Shown: in pieces, positions 48,757 through 58,483 of the stretch
How the letters are laid out: every line of letters begins with the position of its first letter
How positions within the stretch are numbered: position 1 is the stretch's first letter
Source of the DNA: Paracoccaceae bacterium
GTDB taxonomy: Bacteria > Pseudomonadota > Alphaproteobacteria > Rhodobacterales > Rhodobacteraceae
Length of the DNA: 64,000 nt
Assembly: GCA_022823605.1 (NCBI GenBank)
Contig: JAJEHS010000006.1
Span: 655,001 to 719,000 of the forward strand
Reading direction: 5' to 3'
The notes under the pieces: model-generated
Seen by the model: only the letters and a program-made list of their open reading frames with translations
Told to the model about the DNA's origin: nothing
The model's database searches: none
Made by a program: the position numbers and the translations under genes

Positions 48757-50007
48757 TTATCCGACAGCTCCCGATTCCTGAATCCGATTTAACTCGTCCC
48801 CTGTATAGCCCAACACCTCGGTTAATATTTCATTGGTATGCTCACCCAGCAAGGGGGAACGTACGACCTCAACCGGACTGTCGGATAGCTTGATCGGACA
48901 TCCAACTGTCAAGTATTTTCCTCTTTCTGGATGATCAACTTCGACTATTGTTCCGGTTTTCTTCAATCCCTCATCTTCAGCCAGCTCTTTCATCGAAAGA
49001 ATCGGACCAACAGGAATATCAAGCGGGTTACATTCGTCCATGACCTCAAACTTTGTCTTGGTAGTGGTCCATTGCTCGATCGTATCGAAAATCAGATCCA
49101 GCTTGGGCAATCTTGCGGGCGGAGTGGCAAATTCGGGATCCTCCTTCCATTCGGGTTTGCCAATGAGATCACATATCCTAGTCCAGACAGCGGCTTGGGT
49201 AATAAAGTAGGTATAAGCATTGGGATCATTTTCCCATCCCTTGCATTTAAGTATTCTACCTGGCTGTCCACCTCCAGAGTCATTACCGGCACGAGGTGTT
49301 GAATCGCCGAATGGAATTCCTTTCCCATACTGGGAATATTCAGTCAAGGGACCCTTGTCCAACCTCTGTTGGTCCCTTAATTTTACACGACAAAGGTTTA
49401 GTACCCCATCCTGCATTGGGGCGAGTATCTTCTGCCCTTTTCCGGTTGTTTGCCTTTGGATCAGGGCAACACAAATACCAAGTGCCAGATGCAAACCAGT
49501 ACCAGAATCGCCGATTTGCGCTCCCGTCACCAATGGCACATCATCATTAAATCCCGTTGTCGAAGCAGAACCTCCGGCACATTGAGCAACATTTTCGTAA
49601 ACCTTGCAGTCCTCGAACTTGCCTGGTCCAAATCCTTTAACCGAAGCCATGATCATTTTGGGGTTCAATTGGTGGATGGTTTCCCAACCAAAACCCATTC
49701 GGTCCAAAGCACCAGGAGCAAAGTTTTCAACTAAAACATCACATTCCTTGATCAGCTTCGTCAAAACTTCCTTGCCAATCTCGTTCTTTGTATTCAAGGT
49801 TATAGAACGCTTGTTGTGGTTCAACATGGTAAAATACAGGCTATCTGCCCCTGGGACATCGACCAATTGTTTTCTGGTGGCATCACCCACTCCCGGCCGT
49901 TCCACCTTGATAACATCTGCTCCAAACCAAGCAAGCAGCTGGGTGCATGTCGGTCCCGACTGTACATGGGTAAAATCCAGTATCTTAATTCCCTCAAGCG
50001 CTTTCAT
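48757..50007 (-). CDS. frc: Formyl-CoA:oxalate CoA-transferase
   Basis: 416 residues from ATG 50007, which has GAGGAG about 11 bases upstream; an earlier in-frame start is weaker. Class III CoA-transferase with strong formyl-CoA transferase features: [18 protein letters not shown] with the catalytic Asp, [15 protein letters not shown], the SGGGQPG glycine loop, and [15 protein letters not shown]. It moves CoA from formyl-CoA to oxalate, or to a related acid. It sits 33 bases after the TPP lyase. Confidence 0.88.
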   Translation of the reverse strand: MKALEGIKILDFTHVQSGPTCTQLLAWFGADVIKVERPGVGDATRKQLVDVPGADSLYFTMLNHNKRSITLNTKNEIGKEVLTKLIKECDVLVENFAPGALDRMGFGWETIHQLNPKMIMASVKGFGPGKFEDCKVYENVAQCAGGSASTTGFNDDVPLVTGAQIGDSGTGLHLALGICVALIQRQTTGKGQKILAPMQDGVLNLCRVKLRDQQRLDKGPLTEYSQYGKGIPFGDSTPRAGNDSGGGQPGRILKCKGWENDPNAYTYFITQAAVWTRICDLIGKPEWKEDPEFATPPARLPKLDLIFDTIEQWTTTKTKFEVMDECNPLDIPVGPILSMKELAEDEGLKKTGTIVEVDHPERGKYLTVGCPIKLSDSPVEVVRSPLLGEHTNEILTEVLGYTGDELNRIQESGAVG

Positions 50008-50040
50008 AAATTGTAATCTCCTCGACAAATCCGACTGTAA

Positions 50041-51774
50041 TTATTTGTACATTGTCTGTGCTTTCGTACCCGGGGCGTATTCGTTGGGATCTATCCAAAC
50101 ATTCACCACTGCACATTTTCCGGTTTTGTGAATGGCTTCCCTAGCTCTTCGCAAGGCTGGTTGAAGTTCCGAGGCTTCTCTTACCTCTTCACCATAACCC
50201 CCTATCATTTCACCAAATTTACCAAATGGTACATCCCCAAGCTTGTTTCCTATATCACCCCTGTTTTGACCATACTTGGTTATCTGACCGTATCTGATTT
50301 GGTTCATGGCAGAGTTGTTTCCGACAATTGCCAGGTAAGGAGCTCCAAATCTCTGAGAGGTTTCCATGTCAAATGAGGTCATCCCAAAGGATCCATCTCC
50401 ATACAGGCAAACCACTTCCTTTTGCGGATGTGCCAGTTTTGCAGCCATCGAAAATCCTGTTCCAACACCCAAGGACCCCAATGCACCAGGATCCATCCAT
50501 TGTCCAGGGTTTCTGGGTCTGACGGCCTGGGCTGAGATGGTAACCACATCTCCTCCATCTCCGATATAGATGGAATTCTCGTCAAGAAACTCGTTAATCT
50601 CCCACGCCAGCCTGTAAGGATGTATCGGGGATTGATCCGAAAGAAACAAGGGCATGAGCCTTTCCAATTTGGTCTTTTCAATTTCCCTCAGGCTCTCCAA
50701 CCATTGCTTTCGTTGCTGTTTTATACCCGCTTTCATTCGCCCCGATGCAGCAGTTGCAACTGCCGACAGAATGGCACCCGGATGTCCCGCTATTCCCAAG
50801 GAAATGTCCCGGTTTTTGCCAACGGTTCTGTAATCAAGATCAATTTGAAGAAGTGTGGGGGCCGTAATTCTTTTGCCATAACCCATGCGAAAATCAAATG
50901 GTGTACCAACAATCAGTATAACATCTGCACCCTTGAAGGCATCTGATCTCGTTCTATCAAAGCAATGGGGATCACTTTGTTTCATCATCCCTCGGGCCGC
51001 CCCATTCATATAGGCCGGGATTTCAAGCGCCTTTACGAAATCAATGCACTCCTGGTGGGAATTGGAAGCCCACACCTGTTGTCCAAACAATACTGCCGGT
51101 CTTTCGGCATTGACCAGAATGTCAGCCATTCTTTCAATATCATCCGGATCACCAATTGACCTGACAGAAGCTCGATAACTTCCGGGTTCCGGTATTCTGG
51201 CCTGACTCAAGGGAATTTCAGCATCAAGAATATCCCTGGGAATTTCCAGATAACTTGGACCATAAGCTCCTGTAAAGCATTCTCTTGCTGCCATGGAAAT
51301 CATGTCGGCAATGCGTTCGGTAGAAAACACACCCGAGGCAAATTTGGTAATGGGGGCCATCATGTCTACATGAGGCAAATCCTGCAATGAACCCATTTTA
51401 TGCTGGGTCAGGGATGATTGGCCACCAATATGCAGTATTGGGCTTTCGGACCTGAAGGCAGTTGCAACTCCCGTTACAGCATTTGTACAACCTGGTCCGG
51501 CGGTCGTTACCACGCACCCCAATTTGCCAGTTTGCCGGGCATAGCCATCGGCTGCATGAGCTGCTGTCTGCTCATGCCTAACATCCACAATTTTGATGCC
51601 TTCATCAATACAACCATCATAAATATCAATGATATGGCCTCCACATAGGGTAAAAATGGTATCAACACCCTCATTACGGAGGGCTTTGGCAACCAAATGT
51701 CCTCCTGATACTATATCTGCATCAGTGCTTTTTTTTGCTAATGTATCGTGTGCTGTTTTGGAATTTGTATTCAT
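50041..51774 (-). CDS. TPP-dependent lyase of the oxalyl-CoA decarboxylase / 2-hydroxyacyl-CoA lyase / acetolactate synthase superfamily
   Basis: 577 residues. The TPP fold is complete: the cofactor-activating Glu in VRHEQTAAHAADGYAR and the GDGSFGMTSFDMETS...GNN motif. Pairing with frc suggests oxalyl-CoA decarboxylase. However the sequence lacks the classical Oxc stretches (QGDYEE-type; the equivalent here reads MGSLQDLPH, and the strand before the TPP domain differs) and looks closer to acetolactate synthase or 2-hydroxyacyl-CoA lyase. The C-terminus ends YAPGTKAQTMYK. The role as a formyl-CoA-producing decarboxylase is an inference from context. Confidence 0.7.
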   Translation of the reverse strand: MNTNSKTAHDTLAKKSTDADIVSGGHLVAKALRNEGVDTIFTLCGGHIIDIYDGCIDEGIKIVDVRHEQTAAHAADGYARQTGKLGCVVTTAGPGCTNAVTGVATAFRSESPILHIGGQSSLTQHKMGSLQDLPHVDMMAPITKFASGVFSTERIADMISMAARECFTGAYGPSYLEIPRDILDAEIPLSQARIPEPGSYRASVRSIGDPDDIERMADILVNAERPAVLFGQQVWASNSHQECIDFVKALEIPAYMNGAARGMMKQSDPHCFDRTRSDAFKGADVILIVGTPFDFRMGYGKRITAPTLLQIDLDYRTVGKNRDISLGIAGHPGAILSAVATAASGRMKAGIKQQRKQWLESLREIEKTKLERLMPLFLSDQSPIHPYRLAWEINEFLDENSIYIGDGGDVVTISAQAVRPRNPGQWMDPGALGSLGVGTGFSMAAKLAHPQKEVVCLYGDGSFGMTSFDMETSQRFGAPYLAIVGNNSAMNQIRYGQITKYGQNRGDIGNKLGDVPFGKFGEMIGGYGEEVREASELQPALRRAREAIHKTGKCAVVNVWIDPNEYAPGTKAQTMYK

Positions 51775-51795
51775 TTCCGTTTTCTTCTTTCAATT

Positions 51796-52473
51796 TCAGG
51801 TATCTAAATTCTTCCAGGTCTTTCTGATATATTTTTCCAACCGCAAGGTATGCTCCCTAACCAGATTGGCAGCCTTCTCCGGTTTGTTTGACTGGATTGC
51901 ATTTACAATTTCAGCATGATCGGAAATGGATTGTTCCGTTCGGGTCGGATCCCGCATCGCATGTCTTCGTGCTGGCTCAATCTGGGCAAAAATATCCTCA
52001 CCGATTTTCTTGAGCATATTGCATTTCGACAATTCCAGTATCTTTCGGTGAAACATAATGTTGGCTTCGGAATAAACATCCTGATTTTCGGATGAATCCT
52101 TTACGCCAATCAACACAAGTTCTTCCACTTCTTTCTGACTAACTTGTCCGCAAGCCAATCTTGCAGCCATGCTTTCAATCGCAGCCCATACCACGACCAA
52201 TTCTGCCACCTCTTCGATGCTTCGTTTTTTGACAAAAACACCAATACGGGATTTTATTTCGATAAGGTTCTCATTTTCAAGCCGGACAAGAGCTTCCCTG
52301 ACCGGAGTTCTGGATATTCCCAGTTGCTGGGCAATTTTCCTCTCATCCAGACGCAAATCGGTATTCTTGCTGTATACATCCATCTCAAGGATGGCTTCCC
52401 GCAACACCTGATAAATACGCTCTTTCAAGGTGAACGTTTGTCGCAATGGTTCCAAGTTGATCGAAGCATCCAT
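51796..52473 (-). CDS. GntR family (FadR/FCD type) transcriptional regulator
   Basis: 225 residues. The winged helix-turn-helix (about 15-80) has RKIAQQLGISRTPVREALVRLE; the FCD helical sensor domain (about 90-215) has the His/Asp metal positions (MFHRKIL, DHAEIVNAI). Such regulators respond to carboxylates. It is the first gene of the minus-strand operon with the TPP lyase starting 22 bases on, so it probably controls that operon and itself. A T-N-GTATAC-N-A site lies just upstream. Confidence 0.9.
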   Translation of the reverse strand: MDASINLEPLRQTFTLKERIYQVLREAILEMDVYSKNTDLRLDERKIAQQLGISRTPVREALVRLENENLIEIKSRIGVFVKKRSIEEVAELVVVWAAIESMAARLACGQVSQKEVEELVLIGVKDSSENQDVYSEANIMFHRKILELSKCNMLKKIGEDIFAQIEPARRHAMRDPTRTEQSISDHAEIVNAIQSNKPEKAANLVREHTLRLEKYIRKTWKNLDT

Positions 52474-52504
52474 GATTAAGGCTATCCAAATAATTGATTT
52501 TCTC

Positions 52505-52528
52505 TGGTATACAAAAAACCAGATACCA
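52505..52528. promoter_or_regulatory. Candidate GntR/FCD operator
   Basis: TGGTATACAA (52505-52514) matches the T-N-GTATAC-N-A operator core typical of FadR-subfamily regulators, and TGGTAT is repeated inverted as ATACCA at 52523-52528. It lies 32 bases upstream of the gntR start, a position suited to autorepression. Confidence 0.5.
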
Positions 52529-52569
52529 ATTCAAGCATTACTAAATGTTATTTTTCAAAAAAAATTCAT

Positions 52570-52596
52570 TACCCTATTTTTGATTACCATAGGGTA
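52570..52596. promoter_or_regulatory. Perfect inverted repeat upstream of gntR
   Basis: TACCCTAT (52570-52577) and ATAGGGTA (52589-52596) form an 8-base inverted repeat with an 11-base spacer. It could be a second operator or a terminator for nothing obvious upstream. No T-run follows. Confidence 0.35.
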
Positions 52597-52889
52597 GCTC
52601 AAGGCCACTAACAGACAGACGGTCAATCTCTAGATTGAATACTGGATAATGTTGCCTTGGATTCTACCTTTTCATACTGCTTTAGGGAAGGTTGAGAAAA
52701 AAATATTGCAATGTTGGCCCCTAAAATGGGTCATAATCCATTTGTATTATCAATAAGGGAAGAGACCAAAATTGAAAGAATAATGGGTGGTGGTAACTCC
52801 ATTGTCATGTCTCATTGATCTCGAGATATTAATTAGTAGAAAATAAAAATATTCAATTCCTATCAATTGATTCAGGAGGAAGAGGAAAG

Positions 52890-53003
52890 GTGCAAAAGTA
52901 TTTGATTCACTTTCAAAGTGAGCAGATTCAAAGAATTTTACTTCTTATTTTGGTATCATTATTATCAACACCGATTTTGTTACAGTGTGGCAACTTCAGT
53001 TGA
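52890..53003 (+). CDS. Possible small lipoprotein (37 residues)
   Basis: GTG 52890 follows a purine-rich stretch containing AGGAGG. The peptide has a basic/hydrophilic start, a hydrophobic run (ILLLILVSLLSTPILL) and a Cys three residues before the last few (QCGNFS), an imperfect lipobox. It is too short to be sure. The perfect palindrome TCACTTTCAAAGTGA at 52907-52921 lies inside it. The rest of the 657-base gap 52474-53130 shows no other gene. Confidence 0.3.
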   Translation: MQKYLIHFQSEQIQRILLLILVSLLSTPILLQCGNFS

Positions 53004-53130
53004 AAAAATTCTATATGTTACTATTTCCTTGCTAGTTTCCAGAATTTGTTGATAAACTGGACCATTATTGGATATTACCGGAAATAGTATCCCTTTTTAA
53101 TGGTCTGAATTGTTTGGAGAGGATGATTAA

Positions 53131-53586
53131 ATGATCAAGTTTTCATTGTCCTGTGAGAATAGCCATGTTTTTGAAAGCTGGTTCGAATCCAACAACGCTT
53201 TCGATACATTGTATTCCAAGGGGTTGCTGACATGCCCGATGTGCAACTCGACACAGGTCGGTAAAAATATCATGTCTCCCAATATTGTTGCCAAGCTCAA
53301 TCCTTCCAAAGAAGAAAGCAAGCCACAAGAAAATGACAAAAAAATCGACCTTCAAAAACCTCTTTCAAAATATGAGGAAGCCCTTCAAACCCTTAAACAG
53401 GAAGTAGAAAAGAATTCCGAGTATGTGGGTAAGGATTTTGTTGAGCAAGCACGAATGATGTTTCAGAGCGAAACCAAGCAACGGTCAATTCACGGCGAAG
53501 CTTCCATCAAAGAAGCCAAGGAGCTTGTGGAAGAAGGTATTCCTGTAGTGCCACTTCCGTGGCCTTCTATATCTAACACCAATTAA
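53131..53586 (+). CDS. DUF1178 family protein
   Basis: 151 residues. The N-terminus is a zinc-ribbon-like region: FSLSCENSHVFESWF and LLTCPMCNSTQVGKNIM. A charged linker leads to the conserved C-terminus with IHGEASIKEAKELVEEGIPVVPLPW. The family is widespread in Alphaproteobacteria and uncharacterised. Its start has GAGAGGATG-type sequence upstream. lysC begins 174 bases later. Confidence 0.88.
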   Translation: MIKFSLSCENSHVFESWFESNNAFDTLYSKGLLTCPMCNSTQVGKNIMSPNIVAKLNPSKEESKPQENDKKIDLQKPLSKYEEALQTLKQEVEKNSEYVGKDFVEQARMMFQSETKQRSIHGEASIKEAKELVEEGIPVVPLPWPSISNTN

Positions 53587-53760
53587 ACTTTTCAGAGTTT
53601 TCCGAACAACCAGATTGTTTGGTATTATTTTACTTACCCTTTAATCTACCATGTTTATTTACGTACAATAGCAAGACAGATTTTTGATAAAATGACATTG
53701 AATATAAATCCAGCAAATCGAAACGTGTTTGCCCATCGGCTAAAATTCTGGGGATAGGTC

Positions 53761-55005
53761 ATGGCCAAAATTGTAATGAAATTTGGTGGTACCTCCGTTG
53801 CAGATCTGGAACGTATGCGTATAGCAGCTTCCTACATCAAGGAGGAAGTTGACAAAGGCAATGAGGTAATCGTTATTGTTTCGGCCATGGCTGGAGAAAC
53901 CAACAAGCTGGTGGAAGCCGTCAACTCTGTTTCCTCATTTTTTGATGCCCGGGAATACGATGCTGTCGTTTCTTCCGGTGAAAATGTAACCTCTGGAATC
54001 ATGGCCTTGATTTTACAGGATATGGATATTCCAGCTCGTAGTTGGCAAGGTTGGCAAGTACCGATCGCAACCTCCTCTACACATAGTTCAGCCCGAATCA
54101 TGGATATTTGTACACAAAACGTGAACGCCAAGTTTGACGAAGGGCTCAAAGTTGCAGTGGTGGCCGGATTCCAGGGAATTAGTGAAGAAAACCGAATTAC
54201 AACTTTGGGTCGGGGTGGTTCCGACCTAACGGCTGTTGCTTTGGCCGCCAAATTTGACTGCGAGCGATGTGATATATTCACGGATGTCGATGGAGTTTAT
54301 ACTGCTGATCCCAGAATTGTATTCAAAGCGAGAAAACTGAACAGAATTTCCTACGATGAGATGCTGGAGCTTGCATCTCTAGGGGCCAAGGTCTTGCAAA
54401 CCAGATCGGTTCAAATGGCAATGGCACATCAGGTACCGGTTTATGTACGATCCAGTTTTACGGGGAAGCCAGGTACCTTGGTCTGTAGTGAGGACGAGAA
54501 AATGGAAAACAGAACAATTTCAGGAATTGCTCATTCACGGGATGAAGCAAAAATATCAATAATATCAGTTGCCGACCGCCCTGGCATAGCCGCTACAATA
54601 TTCGGTGCCCTATCTGATCATGGTGTAATCGTAGACATGATTGTCCAGAATATCTCTGAAAGTGGTCGAACAGATATTACTTTTTCCTGTCCCTTGGAAC
54701 AATCAGCCCTAGCTGAAAAAGCCTTATTGGAAGCCAAGGAAAAAAATCTGGTAAATTTTCATGAGATATTACAGGATCTGGAAGTTTGCAAAATTTCTGT
54801 GGTGGGAATAGGTATGCGTTCCCAATCAGGTGTTGCCGCCAAAATGTTCTCCATTTTGGCCGATGAAGGAATCAATATACAGATCATTTCGACTTCCGAG
54901 ATAAAAATATCAGTACTGGTGGAACGAAAATACATGGAACTGGCCGTTCAGGCCCTTCATGATAAGTTTGAACTTCACGCCAATAGAATATCATCGGAAC
55001 AATGA
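53761..55005 (+). CDS. lysC: Aspartate kinase
   Basis: 414 residues. The kinase domain opens with VMKFGGTSVAD and contains TTLGRGGSDLTAVALAA and FTDVDGVYTADPR; two ACT domains (about 265-405) follow, with SVADRPGIAA and GIGMRSQSGVAAKMF. It catalyses the first step of the lysine/threonine/methionine pathway, with feedback control by the ACT domains. No lysine riboswitch was recognised in the 174 bases upstream. It overlaps ptsP by 4 bases. Confidence 0.95.
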   Translation: MAKIVMKFGGTSVADLERMRIAASYIKEEVDKGNEVIVIVSAMAGETNKLVEAVNSVSSFFDAREYDAVVSSGENVTSGIMALILQDMDIPARSWQGWQVPIATSSTHSSARIMDICTQNVNAKFDEGLKVAVVAGFQGISEENRITTLGRGGSDLTAVALAAKFDCERCDIFTDVDGVYTADPRIVFKARKLNRISYDEMLELASLGAKVLQTRSVQMAMAHQVPVYVRSSFTGKPGTLVCSEDEKMENRTISGIAHSRDEAKISIISVADRPGIAATIFGALSDHGVIVDMIVQNISESGRTDITFSCPLEQSALAEKALLEAKEKNLVNFHEILQDLEVCKISVVGIGMRSQSGVAAKMFSILADEGINIQIISTSEIKISVLVERKYMELAVQALHDKFELHANRISSEQ

Positions 55006-57266
55006 ACGACCAAGCTGTAGAAATATCTTCCCAGGAATTGCTGCTCAGGCTAAATGATACTTTAGCCAGTCAGGGAGACGGCCAGGAAAGATTAAACCAG
55101 ATCACTGAAATTGTAGCCCATTCCATGGGTGTGGATGTATGCTCAATATATCTCCACAGAGATCCCAAAACTCTCGAACTCTGTGCTACCAAGGGTCTGA
55201 ATCCTGAAGCCGTTCATGTCACCCGTTTAAGGGTTAATGAGGGTCTGGTTGGTAAGGTCTCCAGACTGTCCGAACCGGTAAATTCCGCTGATGCCCCTTC
55301 AGAAAAGGGGTTCCGTTACATGGCTGAAACCGGGGAAGAACGATACTCCTCGTTTTTGGGAGTGCCCATCCAAAGGTTAGGCCAAATGCTTGGTGTTCTG
55401 GTTGTACAGACCAAAGAATCCAGAAGTTTCCTAAACAGTGAGGTCAATACCCTGGCAGTTGTTGCCACGGTTTTGGCAGAAATGAGGGAAACCGGCATAA
55501 TCACTGGTGAGGGAAAGGCACTTTCAGCCCTTCATACCCAACCGGTTTCATACGATGGGCTGGTTGCACATGATGGTTTTGCAGAAGGACGAGTGCTTTT
55601 GCATGAACCCAGAGTTGTTATCACGAATCCCGTATCAGCCAATCCAAAAAAGGAATTGACTCGACTAAAAAATGCGATTGCAGAACTTCGGGGTACCGTC
55701 GATTACCTACTGGAATCACAAATGCAACATACCCTTTCCATTGAGCAAAGGGAAATTCTTGAAACCTACAGGATGTTTGCAAATTCATCCGGATGGTTGA
55801 CCAGAATGGAAGGGAACATTGCTACCGGTTTGTCGGCCGAGGCCTCGGTTGAAAAAGAGCAATCGGAAGCCCGAGCCCGCATGGAGAAATCACCTGACCC
55901 CTATCTCAGGGATCGGTTTCATGATCTTGATGACCTCTTTAATCGCCTCCTCAGGATTCTTACCGGTCAGGGTAGAAACATCAAGGACGACATGCCGGAG
56001 AACCCTATCCTAATTGCCAGAAATATTGGTCCCGGTGAACTTCTCGAATACGGTAAAAATCTTAAGGGTATAGTACTCGAAGAAGGTTCTGTCGGTTCAC
56101 ATGCGACCATTATCGCAAGGGCCATGGCCATTCCACTGATCATTCATGTCAAGGGCATAACAACCGAAGCTTTGAATGACGATGTCATTTTCATTGATAG
56201 TGAAAATCAATCAGTTCATTTGAGGCCTGATGAGTTCGTGGCTTCGGCAATCCATAACAGGATTGAAATGGCTGAATCTGTCAAGGCGACTTATGCCAAA
56301 ATCCGAAACCAGCCTGCTCTCACTAAGGATGGTAAAAATATAGGACTTTATATCAATGCCGGATTGATGGCCGAGCTTCCGAATCTGGAACGTTCTGGTG
56401 CAGAAGGAGTTGGATTATTCAGGACTGAATTGAGATTCTTAAACTCTAGTAATATCCCCACTAGGGAAGATTTGGCCAAACAATATTCCCAGGTACTGGA
56501 CTCAGCTGGAGGTAAAAGGGTCATATTTCGAACGGTTGACATAGGTTCGGACAAGATGGTTCCCTACATGATGAGGGAAGAGGAACCAAACCCTGCAATG
56601 GGTTGGAGAGCCATCCGAATTTCACTTGATAGACCCGGATTTTTACGCATGCAATGTCAGGCATTGTTTAATGGTGCAAAGGGACGTCCTTTAAGCATAA
56701 TGTTTCCCATGGTTGCAAGTTATGATGAATTTACTCAGGCCAAGAATATCTGCTTGAAACAATTGGAGAGGTTTAAAAAATTAGGGAATGTAATCCCCGA
56801 GAGCCTGGAGATCGGCGCCATGCTAGAAACACCTTCTCTTGCCTTTGCACCGGATGATTTCTATAAATCGACCGATTTCATTTCCATCGGCGGCAATGAC
56901 CTGAAGCAGTTTTTCTTTGCTGCCGACAGGCAAAATGAAAGGGTTCGCAGTAGATACCATGCCTTGTTTTTAAGTTATCTTCACTTCATAGAGTATATTT
57001 GCAACCGGTGTAAGGAGAACAAAACCATAGTCAGTTATTGTGGTGAGGATGCAGGAAACCCTGAAATTGCCATTTGCCTCGCTGCAATGGGTGTTGAAAC
57101 CTTCTCAATCAGGTCTGCCAGCCTGGGACGGGTAAAACATTACCTCAGGCAGGTGGATTTGGAAGAAATCAAAGGCTTGATTGATACTGCAAGAAGCGAA
57201 GGAAAAACCACCTTCAAGGAAGGTATTAAGCAGGTTATGGACAGGTGTAAAAGCTCTGTTTCTTGA
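55002..57266 (+). CDS. ptsP: PEP-protein phosphotransferase of the nitrogen PTS (GAF plus EI)
   Basis: 754 residues. A GAF domain (about 10-165) comes first, then the EI fold. The phospho-accepting histidine is H367 in GSHATIIARAM, followed by the C-terminal PEP-binding barrel with GLFRTELRFL, RTVDIGSDK and SIGGNDLKQF. It starts the regulatory PTS-Ntr phosphorelay (Npr, EIIA-Ntr). The lysC-ptsP order is common in Alphaproteobacteria. Confidence 0.95.
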   Translation: MNDQAVEISSQELLLRLNDTLASQGDGQERLNQITEIVAHSMGVDVCSIYLHRDPKTLELCATKGLNPEAVHVTRLRVNEGLVGKVSRLSEPVNSADAPSEKGFRYMAETGEERYSSFLGVPIQRLGQMLGVLVVQTKESRSFLNSEVNTLAVVATVLAEMRETGIITGEGKALSALHTQPVSYDGLVAHDGFAEGRVLLHEPRVVITNPVSANPKKELTRLKNAIAELRGTVDYLLESQMQHTLSIEQREILETYRMFANSSGWLTRMEGNIATGLSAEASVEKEQSEARARMEKSPDPYLRDRFHDLDDLFNRLLRILTGQGRNIKDDMPENPILIARNIGPGELLEYGKNLKGIVLEEGSVGSHATIIARAMAIPLIIHVKGITTEALNDDVIFIDSENQSVHLRPDEFVASAIHNRIEMAESVKATYAKIRNQPALTKDGKNIGLYINAGLMAELPNLERSGAEGVGLFRTELRFLNSSNIPTREDLAKQYSQVLDSAGGKRVIFRTVDIGSDKMVPYMMREEEPNPAMGWRAIRISLDRPGFLRMQCQALFNGAKGRPLSIMFPMVASYDEFTQAKNICLKQLERFKKLGNVIPESLEIGAMLETPSLAFAPDDFYKSTDFISIGGNDLKQFFFAADRQNERVRSRYHALFLSYLHFIEYICNRCKENKTIVSYCGEDAGNPEIAICLAAMGVETFSIRSASLGRVKHYLRQVDLEEIKGLIDTARSEGKTTFKEGIKQVMDRCKSSVS

Positions 57267-57288
57267 TTAGCAATAATTTTGTTATTGA

Positions 57289-57834
57289 TTACCTGCCCCT
57301 TGAGAATGGACATCTGACTTTTCCTATCAGCAACTCCCTCGTACCTTCAGTTAGCTCAAGACACAATATCCTGTTTGGATCGGTCGGAGGTGGAAACTCA
57401 ACGGTTTTTATTACCGAAAAGCCGAATTTGGAATAATACGGCTCGTCACCAACAAGCAGTATTGCTTCCCAATCCAATTCTCTGGCTTTGGATATCCCTT
57501 CACTGATAAGGTATGAACCAATACCTTCTCCCTGATGCGTATGATGGACGGCTATTGGACCCAATAAAAGCACCTTATAATTGTTTTGTCCTACCGTGAC
57601 AGGCCAGAATCTTATTGATCCTATTATAAAACCGTCAGCTTCTTTGGCGACCATTGATAATTCATTGATAGGCTGGTTCCCAATCCTCAACTGGTACGAT
57701 GAAAGATTAGTACGGCCCAAACCAAAGGCATTATCAAGCAAGACTTCAATCTCGGTACAATCTTCTGGTTTTTCTATTTCAAACCTCAAAATCCTAATCC
57801 ACTCAATACAAACAGAAGAATAAATAAATTCCAA
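57289..57834 (-). CDS. GNAT family N-acetyltransferase (YhbS-like)
   Basis: 181 residues. The acetyl-CoA site is LGPIAVHHTHQGEGIGSYLI (Q-x-x-G-I-G variant), followed by WEAILLVGDEPYYSKFGF, typical of the YhbS-like group. The first ~16 residues are unlike relatives; a TTG near 57786 would give a more usual start. Substrate unknown. It converges on ptsP across 22 bases that include a weak AT hairpin (CAATAA/TTATTG). Confidence 0.82.
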   Translation of the reverse strand: MEFIYSSVCIEWIRILRFEIEKPEDCTEIEVLLDNAFGLGRTNLSSYQLRIGNQPINELSMVAKEADGFIIGSIRFWPVTVGQNNYKVLLLGPIAVHHTHQGEGIGSYLISEGISKARELDWEAILLVGDEPYYSKFGFSVIKTVEFPPPTDPNRILCLELTEGTRELLIGKVRCPFSRGR

Positions 57835-58483
57835 TTCTCAATATTAATTTCTTGGTCTAAATAATATTGAAAGCCACTGCGGAATTGTCACGTATTATTT
57901 GTATATGTACATGAAGTATTTTGTCAGTCTTGACTTGGGTTTTCTTAATGCAGGGAATCTGTCCGGCAATATATTCTCGGTGGTACCGATAAAATAACAC
58001 CTAATTTAATTTGGAAATGGGTGTCAGACAGGGTTCCCTTTTGATGGACCAGGTTGATTTGTTCCTCAGGAATTAAAACGAACTCAAAGCAAAAAAGTTA
58101 CAGTGCCGTGATGGGCTGGTTAAGAGATACTTGCCAAACCTACGATTTTAAATCCCTCACACTTCCTGCACGTGACCCTGCAACAATGATACCCCAATCG
58201 GGTCTAGTCTGGGATAGGCTTCCTCCTCACCTCGGAGGTGACAACTGGATTGCGAGGATGGTTTAAAAAACCCTAATACAATTCATATCAAGAAACCTCA
58301 AGGGGATTCATCCGTGCAATTGGTAAAATTATATTTGCAATTTGAAATATTTGTACTTTTATTTTTTACCAACAAAACCTGCCACGTCTAGATGGATTTC
58401 CAGTTTGGACTTTCAGCTCAACCGCGCACCCCGGCGGGTTACTTTTTTAGCCCCCTTTTTCTGGAGTTTGGAATTCAAAAGGT
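57835..58483. other. Gap without recognisable gene
   Basis: A 70-codon frame ends at 58266 (..GDNWIARMV) and a 61-codon frame ends at 58527, but neither shows a family or a good ribosome site. The stretch directly upstream of the YafQ-like relic, where an antitoxin gene would be expected, shows no RelB/DinJ-like sequence. Confidence 0.4.

Noticed and set aside
50041-51774. Plain acetolactate synthase large subunit for branched-chain amino acids
   Set aside because: No ilvH-type small subunit gene is nearby and the gene lies between gntR and frc; sequence likeness to this family is nevertheless noted.
53170-53195. GGTTCGAATCC, which looks like a tRNA T-loop
   Set aside because: It lies inside the DUF1178 coding sequence (SWFESNN), and no acceptor or anticodon stem can be folded around it.
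57271-57287. CAATAA/TTATTG hairpin between ptsP and the GNAT gene as a terminator
   Set aside because: The 6-base stem is almost entirely A-T pairs and has no T-run, so it is too weak to call.
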